NCBI GenBank assembly: GCA_900753685.1
Contig: CAAEAB010000039.1
Coordinates: 1-6,288, forward strand
Length of the DNA: 6,288 bases
Direction of reading: 5' to 3'
From: Lachnospiraceae bacterium
GTDB lineage: Bacteria > Bacillota > Clostridia > Lachnospirales > Lachnospiraceae
In this document: positions 1-5,128 of the stretch, in pieces
How positions within the stretch are numbered: the stretch's first letter is position 1
How the letters are laid out: every line of letters begins with the position of its first letter
The notes under the pieces: generated by a model
What the model saw: the letters and a program-made list of their open reading frames with translations, nothing else
Databases searched by the model: none
Told to the model about the DNA's origin: nothing
Translations under genes and position numbers: made by a program

Positions 1-147
1 ACAGGCGGAGGACTTCGCTGCAGGCGGAAGGGCGGTATGCTCTAAGAACCACAGAAATCGGGCTGAGGAAAGGGGCTTTCCTATCTGGCTTATCAGTATT
101 GTAATCTTTTTGGAATAAAAGGGACCGGTACGGCAGGCAGCGTCAGT
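1..147 (+). pseudogene. Degraded 5' part of a glucosaminidase domain
   Basis: Reading upstream from the ATG at 148 in the same frame gives codons for NLFGIKGTGTAGSVS (103-147). NLFGIKG is a hallmark of the FlgJ/Atl-type glucosaminidase domain, and it runs straight into the surviving ORF. Further upstream the frame is broken by TGA at 64-66. The bases around it (54-75) read as Glu, then one extra base, then Ser-Gly-stop-Gly-Lys, which matches the expected ESGWGK motif with Trp (TGG) changed to TGA and a +1 shift. That motif carries the catalytic Glu in this family. Another in-frame stop lies at 43-45. No alternative start codon or ribosome binding site is visible between 67 and 147. I infer that this is the decayed front of the gene that continues at 148. 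A sequencing error is a less likely alternative, because at least two lesions are needed. Confidence 0.6.
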
Positions 148-915
148 ATGGGCACGATGGAGATGAGCCCTGACGGTAAGTTCTATTCGAGCAGCGCCGA
201 GTTTAGAGCTTATCATACATATACAGAAGCTATCCAGGATCGCCAGAAACTAATTGAAGAATCTTATGCGGATTTGATTAAGGATGTGACCGACGCAAAT
301 ACCTTTGCCGTTCGTATCGGAAGCCGCTGGGCCACAGATTTAAATTATGGCAAGAGTTTGATTCGTATCATGACGACCTATGATCTGTATCGTCTGGATG
401 ATCTGACATTGATTGACTTTTCAAATATGATCGGACGTTTTGCAAATCCATGCCCAGGGTCTACGATTTCCAGTACATTTGGTTACCGGAGTTTTGACAT
501 GCAGTTTCATAAAGGTCTTGATCTGGCTACCGGTTCAGAAAATATTCCAACCTATGCAGCGGAAGCTGGCGTTGTGACCCAGGCGGGGTACAGCGAATCA
601 GCCGGAAACTGGGTCGTTATTGATCATGGTGACGGACTTGTTACAAAATATATGCATCATGCCGAAATCTATGTTAAAGAGGGGCAGAAAGTTGAAAAAG
701 GACAACAGATTGGCCTCAGTGGAACAACCGGATATTCTACGGGAAATCATCTGCATTTTCAGGTAGAAGAAAACGGTGTTGCTGTCGATCCATTACTTTA
801 TCTTTTAGATGAAGGCAATGGAGAAACGGTGAAGAAGAGAAATGTATTCATGGACGCATACAATAACTGCTCCAAATTAAGTAGCTTTTTGAAAATATTT
901 ACAAAAAATAAATAA
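148..915 (+). CDS. M23 (LytM-type) peptidoglycan metallopeptidase with partial glucosaminidase domain
   Basis: Residues 1-95 are the back half of a glucosaminidase domain: FRAYHTYTEAIQD (19-31) and the terminal WATDLNYGKSL (61-71) are typical. Residues about 105-217 form a complete M23 metallopeptidase domain. The expected zinc and catalytic residues are present: H121 and D125 in FHKGLD, H170 in KYMH, and the HLHF motif with H201 and H203. Family knowledge says M23 enzymes cut peptide cross-bridges in peptidoglycan, and paired glucosaminidases cut the glycan strand. Here the glucosaminidase lacks its catalytic Glu half, and no signal peptide is present because the true N-terminus is missing. 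The start at 148 is only the first available ATG and has no convincing ribosome binding site, so this may be the 3' end of a pseudogene rather than an expressed protein. Such two-domain hydrolases occur in autolysins, phages and conjugative elements, but no neighbour supports a mobile origin. The domain calls are firm; expression is doubtful. Confidence 0.75.
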   Translation: MGTMEMSPDGKFYSSSAEFRAYHTYTEAIQDRQKLIEESYADLIKDVTDANTFAVRIGSRWATDLNYGKSLIRIMTTYDLYRLDDLTLIDFSNMIGRFANPCPGSTISSTFGYRSFDMQFHKGLDLATGSENIPTYAAEAGVVTQAGYSESAGNWVVIDHGDGLVTKYMHHAEIYVKEGQKVEKGQQIGLSGTTGYSTGNHLHFQVEENGVAVDPLLYLLDEGNGETVKKRNVFMDAYNNCSKLSSFLKIFTKNK

Positions 916-932
916 GATAAATGATTCGAAGG

Positions 933-964
933 TCTGCCCTGTGAAACGGGCAGATTTTCTTTTT
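933..964 (+). terminator. Rho-independent terminator after the M23 gene
   Basis: The stem TCTGCCC (933-939) pairs with GGGCAGA (948-954) around an 8-nt loop. TTTT-CT-TTTT follows directly. It lies 18 nt after the stop codon of the peptidase ORF. Confidence 0.85.
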
Positions 965-1027
965 ATGGATGCCTTGAAATACAGCTGGCGCAGATAAAAG
1001 ACAGACTTGGGTTATCGGCAATATTTC

Positions 1028-1056
1028 TTGACAATATAGATTTGATTTAATATAAT
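1028..1056 (+). promoter_or_regulatory. Consensus sigma-A promoter of the amino acid ABC operon
   Basis: A perfect -35 TTGACA (1028-1033) and a perfect -10 TATAAT (1051-1056) are separated by exactly 17 bp of A/T-rich DNA. The start of transcription is expected near 1063. That leaves a leader of about 88 nt before the binding-protein ATG. A promoter this close to consensus implies strong basal initiation, so control is likely to act after initiation (see the leader hairpin) or through a repressor. Confidence 0.9.
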
Positions 1057-1071
1057 AAATAAGTAAAAATC

Positions 1072-1125
1072 AGCGGAGGACGACGGTGTCAAAGATGCCT
1101 TTGATGACCTTGTGTTCCGCTTTTT
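1072..1125 (+). promoter_or_regulatory. Leader hairpin with U-run, candidate attenuator
   Basis: AGCGGA (1072-1077) can pair with TCCGCT (1116-1121), and a run of five T ends at 1125. Inside, 1085-1094 can pair with 1099-1109 around the loop ATGC, giving a 10-bp stem with one bulged A and two G-U pairs. The whole lies between the promoter and the first gene, where a transcription attenuator would be. The outer stem also covers a GGAGG (1075-1079). It matches no riboswitch or T-box that I recognise; in particular, no T-box-type GGTGGNACCGCG motif is present. The structure was folded by eye, and the large internal loop makes its strength uncertain. Confidence 0.35.
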
Positions 1126-1127
1126 AA
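1086..1127 (+). CDS. Possible 13-residue leader peptide
   Basis: A GGAGG (1075-1079) lies 6 nt before a GTG at 1086, opening a short frame that reads MSKMPLMTLCSAF and stops at TAA 1125-1127. Three Met (counting the start) and one Cys in 13 residues is suggestive in front of an amino acid transporter. A ribosome on this frame would sit within the leader hairpin and open it. Against it: short frames with a chance Shine-Dalgarno are common, the start is GTG, and no run of a single codon marks a classical attenuation peptide. It is offered as a candidate only. Confidence 0.3.
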   Translation: MSKMPLMTLCSAF

Positions 1128-1151
1128 ATCATTTTGAGGAGGAGTTATAAA

Positions 1152-2000
1152 ATGAAAAAACCATTAGCATTATTATTATGTTCCGCAATGGTCGTTGGCG
1201 CTCTTGTTGGATGCGGTTCCAAGAAAGAAGAGACAAAGGCTGCAGAAACAACGGCTGAGACAACAGCAGAGACAACAAACGAGACGGCAGCTTCCGGTGA
1301 GACGGCGGCAGAGGGAAGCGATAAGGAATGGATTATCGCTACAGATACAGTATTTAAACCTTTTGAGTACACTGATGAAAACGGCGAATTTGTAGGTATT
1401 GATGTGGATATTCTTGCTGCGATTGCGGAGGATCAGGGATTTAAATATGACTTAAAGAGCCTTGGATTTGATGCGGCAGCTATGGCAGTTCAGGCCGGAC
1501 AGGCAGATGCTATTATTGCCGGTGCAACCATCAAGCAGGAACGTATCGATTCTGGCTGGATTTTCTCCGAAGGTTATTATAATGCAACACAGACCTTTGC
1601 AGTTGCAGCGGACAGCGATGTTGCAAGCTATGAAGATCTGAACGGCAAGAATGTTGCCGTAAAACAGGGAACGGCGGGTGCTGACTTCGCCAACAGCCTG
1701 AAAGATGAATATGGCTTCACAGTGACTGTATTCGAGGATTCACCGTCCATGTATCAGGATGTTATCCTTGGAAACAGCGTAGCCTGTGTTGAAGATACAC
1801 CGATCATGGCTTCAAACATTAAAGAAGGCGGGATTGCTTTGAAGATTCCAGAAGGCATGGAGAGTGAAGGCGCGCCTTATGGCTTTGCCATCATGGATGA
1901 AAAGAATCAGGAATTATTGGATATGTTTAATGCCGGTCTTGCTAACATTAAAGAAAACGGTACATATGACGAAATTATCGCAAAATATTTAGGTGAATAA
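1152..2000 (+). CDS. Amino acid ABC transporter, substrate-binding lipoprotein (SBP family 3)
   Basis: This is the extracellular, lipid-anchored receptor of a polar amino acid uptake system. The 282-residue product has a lipoprotein signal peptide (1-20) with lipobox LVGC, so the mature protein starts at lipid-modified C21. A Glu/Thr/Ala-rich linker (about 24-58) joins the membrane to the binding domain (59-282). Family-3 hallmarks are visible: FKPFEY (68-73), VGIDVDIL (81-88), the domain-1 ligand region ending in R131, FSEGYY (138-143), VKQGTAG (170-176) and the closing NGTYDEIIAKYLG. R131 sits where this family binds the amino acid carboxylate. The start at 1152 follows GAGGAGGAG (1136-1144) by 7 nt; a TTG 18 nt upstream lies before the Shine-Dalgarno and is discounted. 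It is the first gene of the operon and is separated from its permease by a terminator, as fits a receptor needed in excess. The substrate cannot be read from sequence; glutamine, cystine and other polar amino acids are all possible. Confidence 0.93.
   Translation: MKKPLALLLCSAMVVGALVGCGSKKEETKAAETTAETTAETTNETAASGETAAEGSDKEWIIATDTVFKPFEYTDENGEFVGIDVDILAAIAEDQGFKYDLKSLGFDAAAMAVQAGQADAIIAGATIKQERIDSGWIFSEGYYNATQTFAVAADSDVASYEDLNGKNVAVKQGTAGADFANSLKDEYGFTVTVFEDSPSMYQDVILGNSVACVEDTPIMASNIKEGGIALKIPEGMESEGAPYGFAIMDEKNQELLDMFNAGLANIKENGTYDEIIAKYLGE
1245..1292 (+). repeat. Four 12-bp imperfect tandem repeats coding the lipoprotein linker
   Basis: Four consecutive 12-bp units begin at 1245, 1257, 1269 and 1281 and follow the pattern GAGACAACAGCA. 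They encode ETTA, ETTA, ETTN and ETAA (residues 32-47). The units stay in frame, so copy-number change would only lengthen or shorten the flexible linker behind the lipid anchor. Confidence 0.75.
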
Positions 2001-2031
2001 TTATTGAATTGAATATTTTATATGCCTAGGA

Positions 2032-2076
2032 AACGCCGGAGATTCTGAAAGGATTTCCGGCGTTCTTGTTTTTTTT
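2032..2076 (+). terminator. Intra-operon terminator between binding protein and permease
   Basis: AACGCCGGA (2032-2040) pairs perfectly with TCCGGCGTT (2056-2064). The stem continues inward to about 15 bp with two G-U pairs and a 3-nt loop near 2047-2049. A CTTG and a run of eight T (2069-2076) follow. By form it is a strong Rho-independent terminator. It lies inside the operon, 31 nt after the binding-protein stop, so partial readthrough would give more binding protein than membrane components. Transcripts ending here would also be protected from 3' decay by the hairpin. Confidence 0.88.
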
Positions 2077-2094
2077 CTATCAATATGCTAAAAT
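2067..2094 (+). promoter_or_regulatory. Possible secondary promoter for permease-ATPase-kinase
   Basis: TTGTTT (2067-2072) and TAAAAT (2089-2094) are 16 bp apart, and the -10 is preceded by TGC, an extended -10 motif. This would restart transcription just after the intra-operon terminator. The region is A/T-rich and the -35 overlaps the terminator T-run, so a chance match is quite possible. Confidence 0.35.
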
Positions 2095-2137
2095 TATAAA
2101 GATTCAATTAAAAATATATACAGAAGGAGAAGTGTGC

Positions 2138-2815
2138 ATGGGTGCGATACTGAATACTTATTTCAACATGCTGTTGAAATCCCTTGGCAATACGATGCTG
2201 CTCACGTTGTTGGCATTGGTTTTTGCGCTGATTATCGGCCTGGTTTTTGCTCTGATGAATGTCGGCAAAAACCGGATATTGAATTTGATAGGCACGATTT
2301 ATATTGATGCTGTGCGAGGAGTCCCGTTACTTGTTTTGGCTTTTTTCATTTATTTTGGTTTGCCTCAGGGTATAAAGGCTCTGGGATTTACGAATTTTCG
2401 TTTGACGGCTCTTCAGGCCGGCGTAATCGCCCTGTCGATGAACTGCGGCGCATATATGGCAGAGATTATCCGGGCAGGTATAGAGAGTGTGGATAAGGGT
2501 CAGATGGAGGCGGCCCGCAGCCTTGGACTTCCCTATGGGACGAGTATGCGGCGTGTTGTTTTGCCTCAGGCGATCCGTACGATGATTCCTTCAATTATCA
2601 ATCAGTTTATCATCACGTTGAAGGATACATCCATTCTTTCTTCCATTGGTTTTCCGGAACTTACGAATACAGGTAAGACGGTGGCCAGCAATACGATGAA
2701 TCTTATAGGAACATGGGCTGTGATCGCGCTGTTCTATCTTGTAGTTATCACGATACTGAGTAAATTAGCCAAATATATGGAAAGGAGGATAAAACGTGGA
2801 ACAGAAAAATACTAA
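2138..2815 (+). CDS. Amino acid ABC transporter permease (HisM/YecS family)
   Basis: This is the integral membrane subunit of the polar amino acid importer. The product is 225 residues, usual for the family. It has hydrophobic segments at about 18-40, 62-76 and 92-106, with a C-terminal one at about 188-209. The family signature [20 protein letters not shown] (55-74) is present. The cytoplasmic EAA loop that contacts the ATPase, [11 protein letters not shown] followed by [10 protein letters not shown], spans about 124-147. As the only permease here, it probably works as a homodimer. The start at 2138 is chosen because AAGGAG (2124-2129) lies 8 nt upstream. A longer frame from a TTG at 2066 begins inside the T-rich terminator tail and is rejected. 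The gene overlaps the ATPase gene by 20 nt, and the ATPase ribosome binding site lies inside its last codons, which suggests translational coupling. Confidence 0.93.
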   Translation: MGAILNTYFNMLLKSLGNTMLLTLLALVFALIIGLVFALMNVGKNRILNLIGTIYIDAVRGVPLLVLAFFIYFGLPQGIKALGFTNFRLTALQAGVIALSMNCGAYMAEIIRAGIESVDKGQMEAARSLGLPYGTSMRRVVLPQAIRTMIPSIINQFIITLKDTSILSSIGFPELTNTGKTVASNTMNLIGTWAVIALFYLVVITILSKLAKYMERRIKRGTEKY

Positions 2816-3536
2816 GGTTCATGTGGCGAATCTGAAAAAAAGCTTCGGCAAGCTGGAAGTTTTAAAGGATATCAGTATGGATATCAGTGAGGGCGAGGTT
2901 GTTGTGCTTCTTGGACCTTCGGGAAGCGGTAAATCCACCTTTCTTCGTTGCCTGAATCAGCTTGAGACAGCCACAGGTGGAACGATTATTGTAGATGGTT
3001 TTGATGTGACGGACAAGCATGTGGATATTAATAAGGTTCGTGAGAATATCGGTATGGTATTCCAGCATTTTAATCTCTTTCCACATATGTCGGTGTTGGA
3101 AAATATTATGTTGGCACCGGTGGAATTAAAGAAGATGACAAAGGATGAAGCCAGAGAAAAGGGGATGCAACTGCTTACCCGGGTTGGTATGGAAGCGAAA
3201 GCCGACGTCTATCCACCGCAGCTTTCCGGCGGACAGAAGCAACGTGTTGCTATTGCCAGGGCTTTAGCCATGAATCCGGATATCATGCTCTTTGATGAAC
3301 CGACTTCGGCGCTGGACCCGGAGATGGTCGGCGAGGTTTTGGAGGTTATGAAGGAACTAGCTAGAGGCGGTATGACGATGGTTGTCGTTACCCATGAGAT
3401 TGGATTCGCCAGAGAGGTTGCGAACCGGATCGTCTTCATGGACGGCGGCTATATTGTCGAACAGGGAACGCCGGAAGAAGTTCTCAAAAATCCAAAAGAA
3501 GCAAGAACCATTGATTTCCTGAATAAAGTTTTATAA
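2796..3536 (+). CDS. Amino acid ABC transporter ATP-binding protein (GlnQ-type)
   Basis: This is the cytoplasmic ATPase that drives uptake by the neighbouring permease. The 246-residue product has every ABC motif in order: Walker [10 protein letters not shown] (40-48), Q-loop Gln90 in [11 protein letters not shown], signature LSGGQKQR (143-150), Walker B IMLFDEP (163-169), D-loop SALD (171-174) and switch His200 in VVVTHE. The phrases [16 protein letters not shown] and [29 protein letters not shown] are typical of the polar amino acid uptake class (GlnQ/HisP/ArtP). The start is GTG at 2796, with AAGGAGG (2782-2788) 7 nt upstream, inside the permease gene. The last 20 nt of the permease gene overlap it. 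All catalytic residues look intact. The symbol is left blank because the substrate is unknown. Confidence 0.95.
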   Translation: MEQKNTKVHVANLKKSFGKLEVLKDISMDISEGEVVVLLGPSGSGKSTFLRCLNQLETATGGTIIVDGFDVTDKHVDINKVRENIGMVFQHFNLFPHMSVLENIMLAPVELKKMTKDEAREKGMQLLTRVGMEAKADVYPPQLSGGQKQRVAIARALAMNPDIMLFDEPTSALDPEMVGEVLEVMKELARGGMTMVVVTHEIGFAREVANRIVFMDGGYIVEQGTPEEVLKNPKEARTIDFLNKVL

Positions 3537-3556
3537 ACTGGAAGGAGACGGCCCTT

Positions 3557-4141
3557 ATGAGAAAAATCATTACGATCAGCCGTGAGTTTGGCGCTTATGG
3601 CGGAACAATCGGCCTTAAAGTCGCAGAAAAATTGGGGTATGAGTTTTATAATAAGGAGATTATTTTGCAGGCTGCCAGATATTTAAATGTGGATATGGAC
3701 AGTCTGCAAAAGTGGGATGAGAAAGTGCCGGTTAATTTTGGCTTTGCCCAGAGTCTATTTGATTTCTATAATAAACCTTTAAACGAAAGGCTTTTTGCCG
3801 CTCAGAAAAAGGTCATCCGTGATATTGGGGAAAAAGGCAACTGTGTTATTGTCGGACGGAATGCCAACGCCATCTTAAGAGAATTTGACAACGCACTGCA
3901 TGTTTTCATTCATGCGGAACCTTATTTCCGTATCACCCATCTGAAAGGGAAAATGCCGGATTCGTCAGAGGCGAAGATTATTGAACGGATGCGGGCCGTG
4001 GACAAAACCCGGAGAAAATATTGTTCCTACTATACAAATACCGAGTTCGGCGTAGCGGATTTTTATGACCTTTGTATAAGTTCTTCCACGCTGGGCGTCG
4101 ATACCTGTGTGGATATTATTTGCAATTTGGCAGAGAAATAA
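3557..4141 (+). CDS. Cytidylate-kinase-like protein
   Basis: The 194-residue product resembles the cytidylate-kinase-like P-loop family found widely in Clostridia: an opening ITISREFG (5-12), a loop region GAYGGTIGLKVAEKLG (12-27) followed by FYNKE, a central VIVGRNANAIL (97-107), a basic lid-like stretch VDKTRRKYCSYYTN (148-161), and YDLCISSSTLG (170-180). True CMP kinases phosphorylate CMP/dCMP, but members of this side family are mostly uncharacterised. The nucleotide-binding loop here has no Lys, and Tyr14 sits where family members I recall usually have a small residue, so activity should not be assumed. The start at 3557 has GAAGGAG (3541-3547) 9 nt upstream. It lies 20 nt after the ATPase stop with no terminator between, so it is the last gene of the amino acid operon. 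Its link to amino acid uptake is unknown. No signal peptide or membrane segment is visible, so it is presumably cytoplasmic. Confidence 0.85.
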   Translation: MRKIITISREFGAYGGTIGLKVAEKLGYEFYNKEIILQAARYLNVDMDSLQKWDEKVPVNFGFAQSLFDFYNKPLNERLFAAQKKVIRDIGEKGNCVIVGRNANAILREFDNALHVFIHAEPYFRITHLKGKMPDSSEAKIIERMRAVDKTRRKYCSYYTNTEFGVADFYDLCISSSTLGVDTCVDIICNLAEK

Positions 4142-4162
4142 AGAGTTTTACATGGATTGATA

Positions 4163-4268
4163 AGAAAAAGAAAAAGTATGACTTGCGGCGGTCATACTTT
4201 TCTTTTATGGGAAAAATTTCTTGCGTGTTTATGCCAAAGGAATAAAAACGGGGATTGACTTATTTAGT
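4163..4268 (-). ncRNA. Candidate ~105-nt small RNA
   Basis: A consensus minus-strand promoter (4303-4275) would start transcription near 4268. The minus-strand face of the terminator hairpin at 4172-4201, with its U-rich tail, would stop it near 4163. No ribosome binding site plus frame worth calling is visible in the transcript. The promoter-terminator pair with nothing coding between is the only evidence. I do not recognise the sequence as a known RNA family. Confidence 0.3.
4172..4206. terminator. Bidirectional terminator closing the amino acid operon
   Basis: AAAAGTATGAC (4172-4182) pairs perfectly with GTCATACTTTT (4191-4201) around an 8-nt loop, and CTTTT follows on the plus strand. 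On the minus strand the same hairpin is followed by a T-rich tail (the complement of the A-rich run from about 4163), so it can end transcripts from both sides. It begins 31 nt after the kinase-like gene stop. Confidence 0.9.
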
Positions 4269-4282
4269 ATAAATAGTATAGC
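4255..4282 (+). promoter_or_regulatory. Possible upstream promoter of the exporter operon
   Basis: TTGACT (4255-4260) is followed after 16 bp by TATAGC (4277-4282). A small dyad, TATTTA-GTA-TAAATA (4261-4275), fills most of the spacer and could be an operator. The -10 overlaps the -10 of the minus-strand promoter, so the two would face and exclude each other. The -10 is a moderate match only. Confidence 0.35.
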
Positions 4283-4303
4283 TTCTGGTTAATTCATTGT
4301 CAA
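4275..4303 (-). promoter_or_regulatory. Consensus minus-strand promoter in the intergenic spacer
   Basis: Read on the minus strand, TTGACA (4303-4298) and TATACT (4280-4275) are exactly 17 bp apart, five of six in the -10 and six of six in the -35. It points left, toward the bidirectional terminator and the 3' end of the kinase-like gene, with no minus-strand gene to serve. The match is as good as that of real promoters in this window. Confidence 0.5.
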
Positions 4304-4329
4304 CTCCCTGTAAAATATTCAATAAAAGC

Positions 4330-4360
4330 TTGACATTCCACAGTGTGGAAGGTATATGCT
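4330..4360 (+). promoter_or_regulatory. Exporter promoter with a MerR-type operator
   Basis: A perfect -35 TTGACA (4330-4335) is immediately followed by the perfect palindrome TTCCACAGTGTGGAA (4336-4350, 7+1+7) and then a -10. Read as TATGCT (4355-4360), the -10 gives the over-long 19-bp spacer typical of promoters activated by MerR-family regulators, which bind a dyad between -35 and -10 and untwist the DNA. Read as TATATG (4353-4358), the spacing is 17 bp and the palindrome would be an ordinary repressor site, for example for a GntR or PadR protein. Either way it is a convincing operator for the ABC exporter that starts 46 nt downstream of the -10. The regulator is not in the window. Confidence 0.75.
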
Positions 4361-4392
4361 TTTTATAGAACAGTCAAAGGACCGTTTAAGAC

Positions 4393-4398
4393 AGGAGG
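4393..4398 (+). promoter_or_regulatory. Ribosome binding site deciding the exporter ATPase start
   Basis: AGGAGG lies 4 nt before ATG 4403 and 7 nt before ATG 4406. The 7-nt spacing favours the second ATG. It also rules out the longer frame from 4343, whose start falls inside the operator. Confidence 0.75.
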
Positions 4399-4405
4399 TA
4401 AAATG

Positions 4406-5128
4406 ATGCTTGAAATAAAAAATCTGACAAAGACCTATGGTGGGGGCAAGGTCGCTGTATCTAATTTGAGTCTGGATGTTTGTCCGGGAGATATTTACGG
4501 ATTTATCGGTCATAATGGAGCGGGTAAAACGACGACGATCAAGTGTGTGGTTGGTATTCAGAAATATAATGAGGGAGACATTTTTATAGATGGAATATCA
4601 ATTAAGGATGAGCCGATCCGCTGTAAAAGAATGATGGCCTATATTCCGGATAATCCGGATGTTTATGACTATTTGACGGGGATTCAATATCTGAATTTTA
4701 TTGCAGATATTTTTGGGCTTTCCGCCGAAGAGCGGGAGGAAAGAATTCGAAAAGAGGCGTCGGACTTTGAGGTGACAGAGGCCCTGGGGGATTTGATTTC
4801 CTCTTATTCTCATGGTATGAAGCAAAAGCTTGCCATTATCGGCGCATTAATTCATCGGCCGAGTCTGCTCATATTGGATGAACCCTTTGTAGGGCTGGAC
4901 CCAAAGGCTGCGCTGACATTGAAAAACAAAATGCGTCAGATGTGCAGCGAGGGCACAGCGATTTTCTTTTCCACTCATGTGCTTGATGTGGCGGAAAAGC
5001 TCTGCAATAAGGTGGCTATTATAAAAAAAGGGGTTCTAATTGCCAGCGGACCGATTGAAGAATTGACGAAGGGAGAATCCCTGGAGTCCGTATTTATGGA
5101 GGTGGTCAGCGGTGCTTACACAGATTAA
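4406..5128 (+). CDS. ABC exporter ATP-binding protein (ABC-2 type system)
   Basis: This cytoplasmic ATPase is partnered with the ABC-2 type permease that follows. The product is 240 residues from the ATG at 4406 (241 from the adjacent ATG at 4403). Motifs in order: Walker A GHNGAGKTT (35-43), Q-loop region YIPDNPDVYDYLTG (79-92) with Asp/Pro in place of the classical Gln as is common in this exporter class, signature YSHGMKQK (134-141), Walker B LLILDEP (154-160), D-loop GLDP (163-166) and switch His191 in FFSTHVLD. The short C-terminus after about residue 215 has no extra regulatory domain. Known relatives export drugs, peptides or lipids, or help in envelope stress; the cargo here cannot be told. 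The gene follows a palindrome-bearing promoter, so it is probably induced by a ligand-sensing regulator. Its last 17 nt overlap the permease gene, implying coupled translation. Confidence 0.93.
   Translation: MLEIKNLTKTYGGGKVAVSNLSLDVCPGDIYGFIGHNGAGKTTTIKCVVGIQKYNEGDIFIDGISIKDEPIRCKRMMAYIPDNPDVYDYLTGIQYLNFIADIFGLSAEEREERIRKEASDFEVTEALGDLISSYSHGMKQKLAIIGALIHRPSLLILDEPFVGLDPKAALTLKNKMRQMCSEGTAIFFSTHVLDVAEKLCNKVAIIKKGVLIASGPIEELTKGESLESVFMEVVSGAYTD
5098..5102 (+). promoter_or_regulatory. Ribosome binding site of the exporter permease, inside the ATPase gene
   Basis: GGAGG lies within the last codons of the ATPase gene, 9 nt before the GTG at 5112. It supports that GTG as the permease start and the 17-nt gene overlap. 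Confidence 0.7.

Noticed and set aside
1..915. Phage or conjugative-element module suggested by the glucosaminidase-M23 architecture
   Set aside because: No integrase, relaxase, structural gene or attachment site is in the window; the protein may equally be a cell autolysin.
1067..1150. Alternative leader frame reading like GVKDAFDDLVFRFLNHFEEEL before TAA 1148
   Set aside because: The composition looks protein-like, but the frame has no start codon with a ribosome binding site and begins after the promoter; probably chance or an old remnant.
1134..1151. TTG start adding six residues to the binding protein
   Set aside because: It lies at the front of the Shine-Dalgarno itself; the ATG at 1152 gives a normal lipoprotein signal peptide.
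1145..1372. Minus-strand frame of 75 codons opposite the lipoprotein 5' end
   Set aside because: It is antisense to a well-supported gene; its Val/Ser/Ala repeats simply mirror the 12-bp repeats.
1195..1395. Arg/Gln-rich plus-strand frame of 66 codons
   Set aside because: It is an out-of-frame shadow of the repeat-rich lipoprotein linker, with no ribosome binding site.
2066..2137. Upstream extension of the permease from a TTG
   Set aside because: It starts in the terminator tail without a ribosome binding site; the ATG at 2138 has AAGGAG at 8 nt.
2862..3439. Two minus-strand frames (2862-3086 and 3209-3439)
   Set aside because: Both are antisense shadows of the intact GlnQ-type ATPase gene.
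4343..4405. Longer N-terminus for the exporter ATPase from ATG 4343
   Set aside because: That ATG-like start is inside the operator and upstream of the predicted transcription start; the AGGAGG at 4393 serves the later ATG.
4319..4513. Minus-strand frame of 64 codons across the exporter promoter
   Set aside because: It overlaps the operator and the ATPase start, has no ribosome binding site and no recognisable family.
4598..4825. Minus-strand frame of 75 codons inside the exporter ATPase gene
   Set aside because: It is an antisense shadow of a gene with all ABC motifs.
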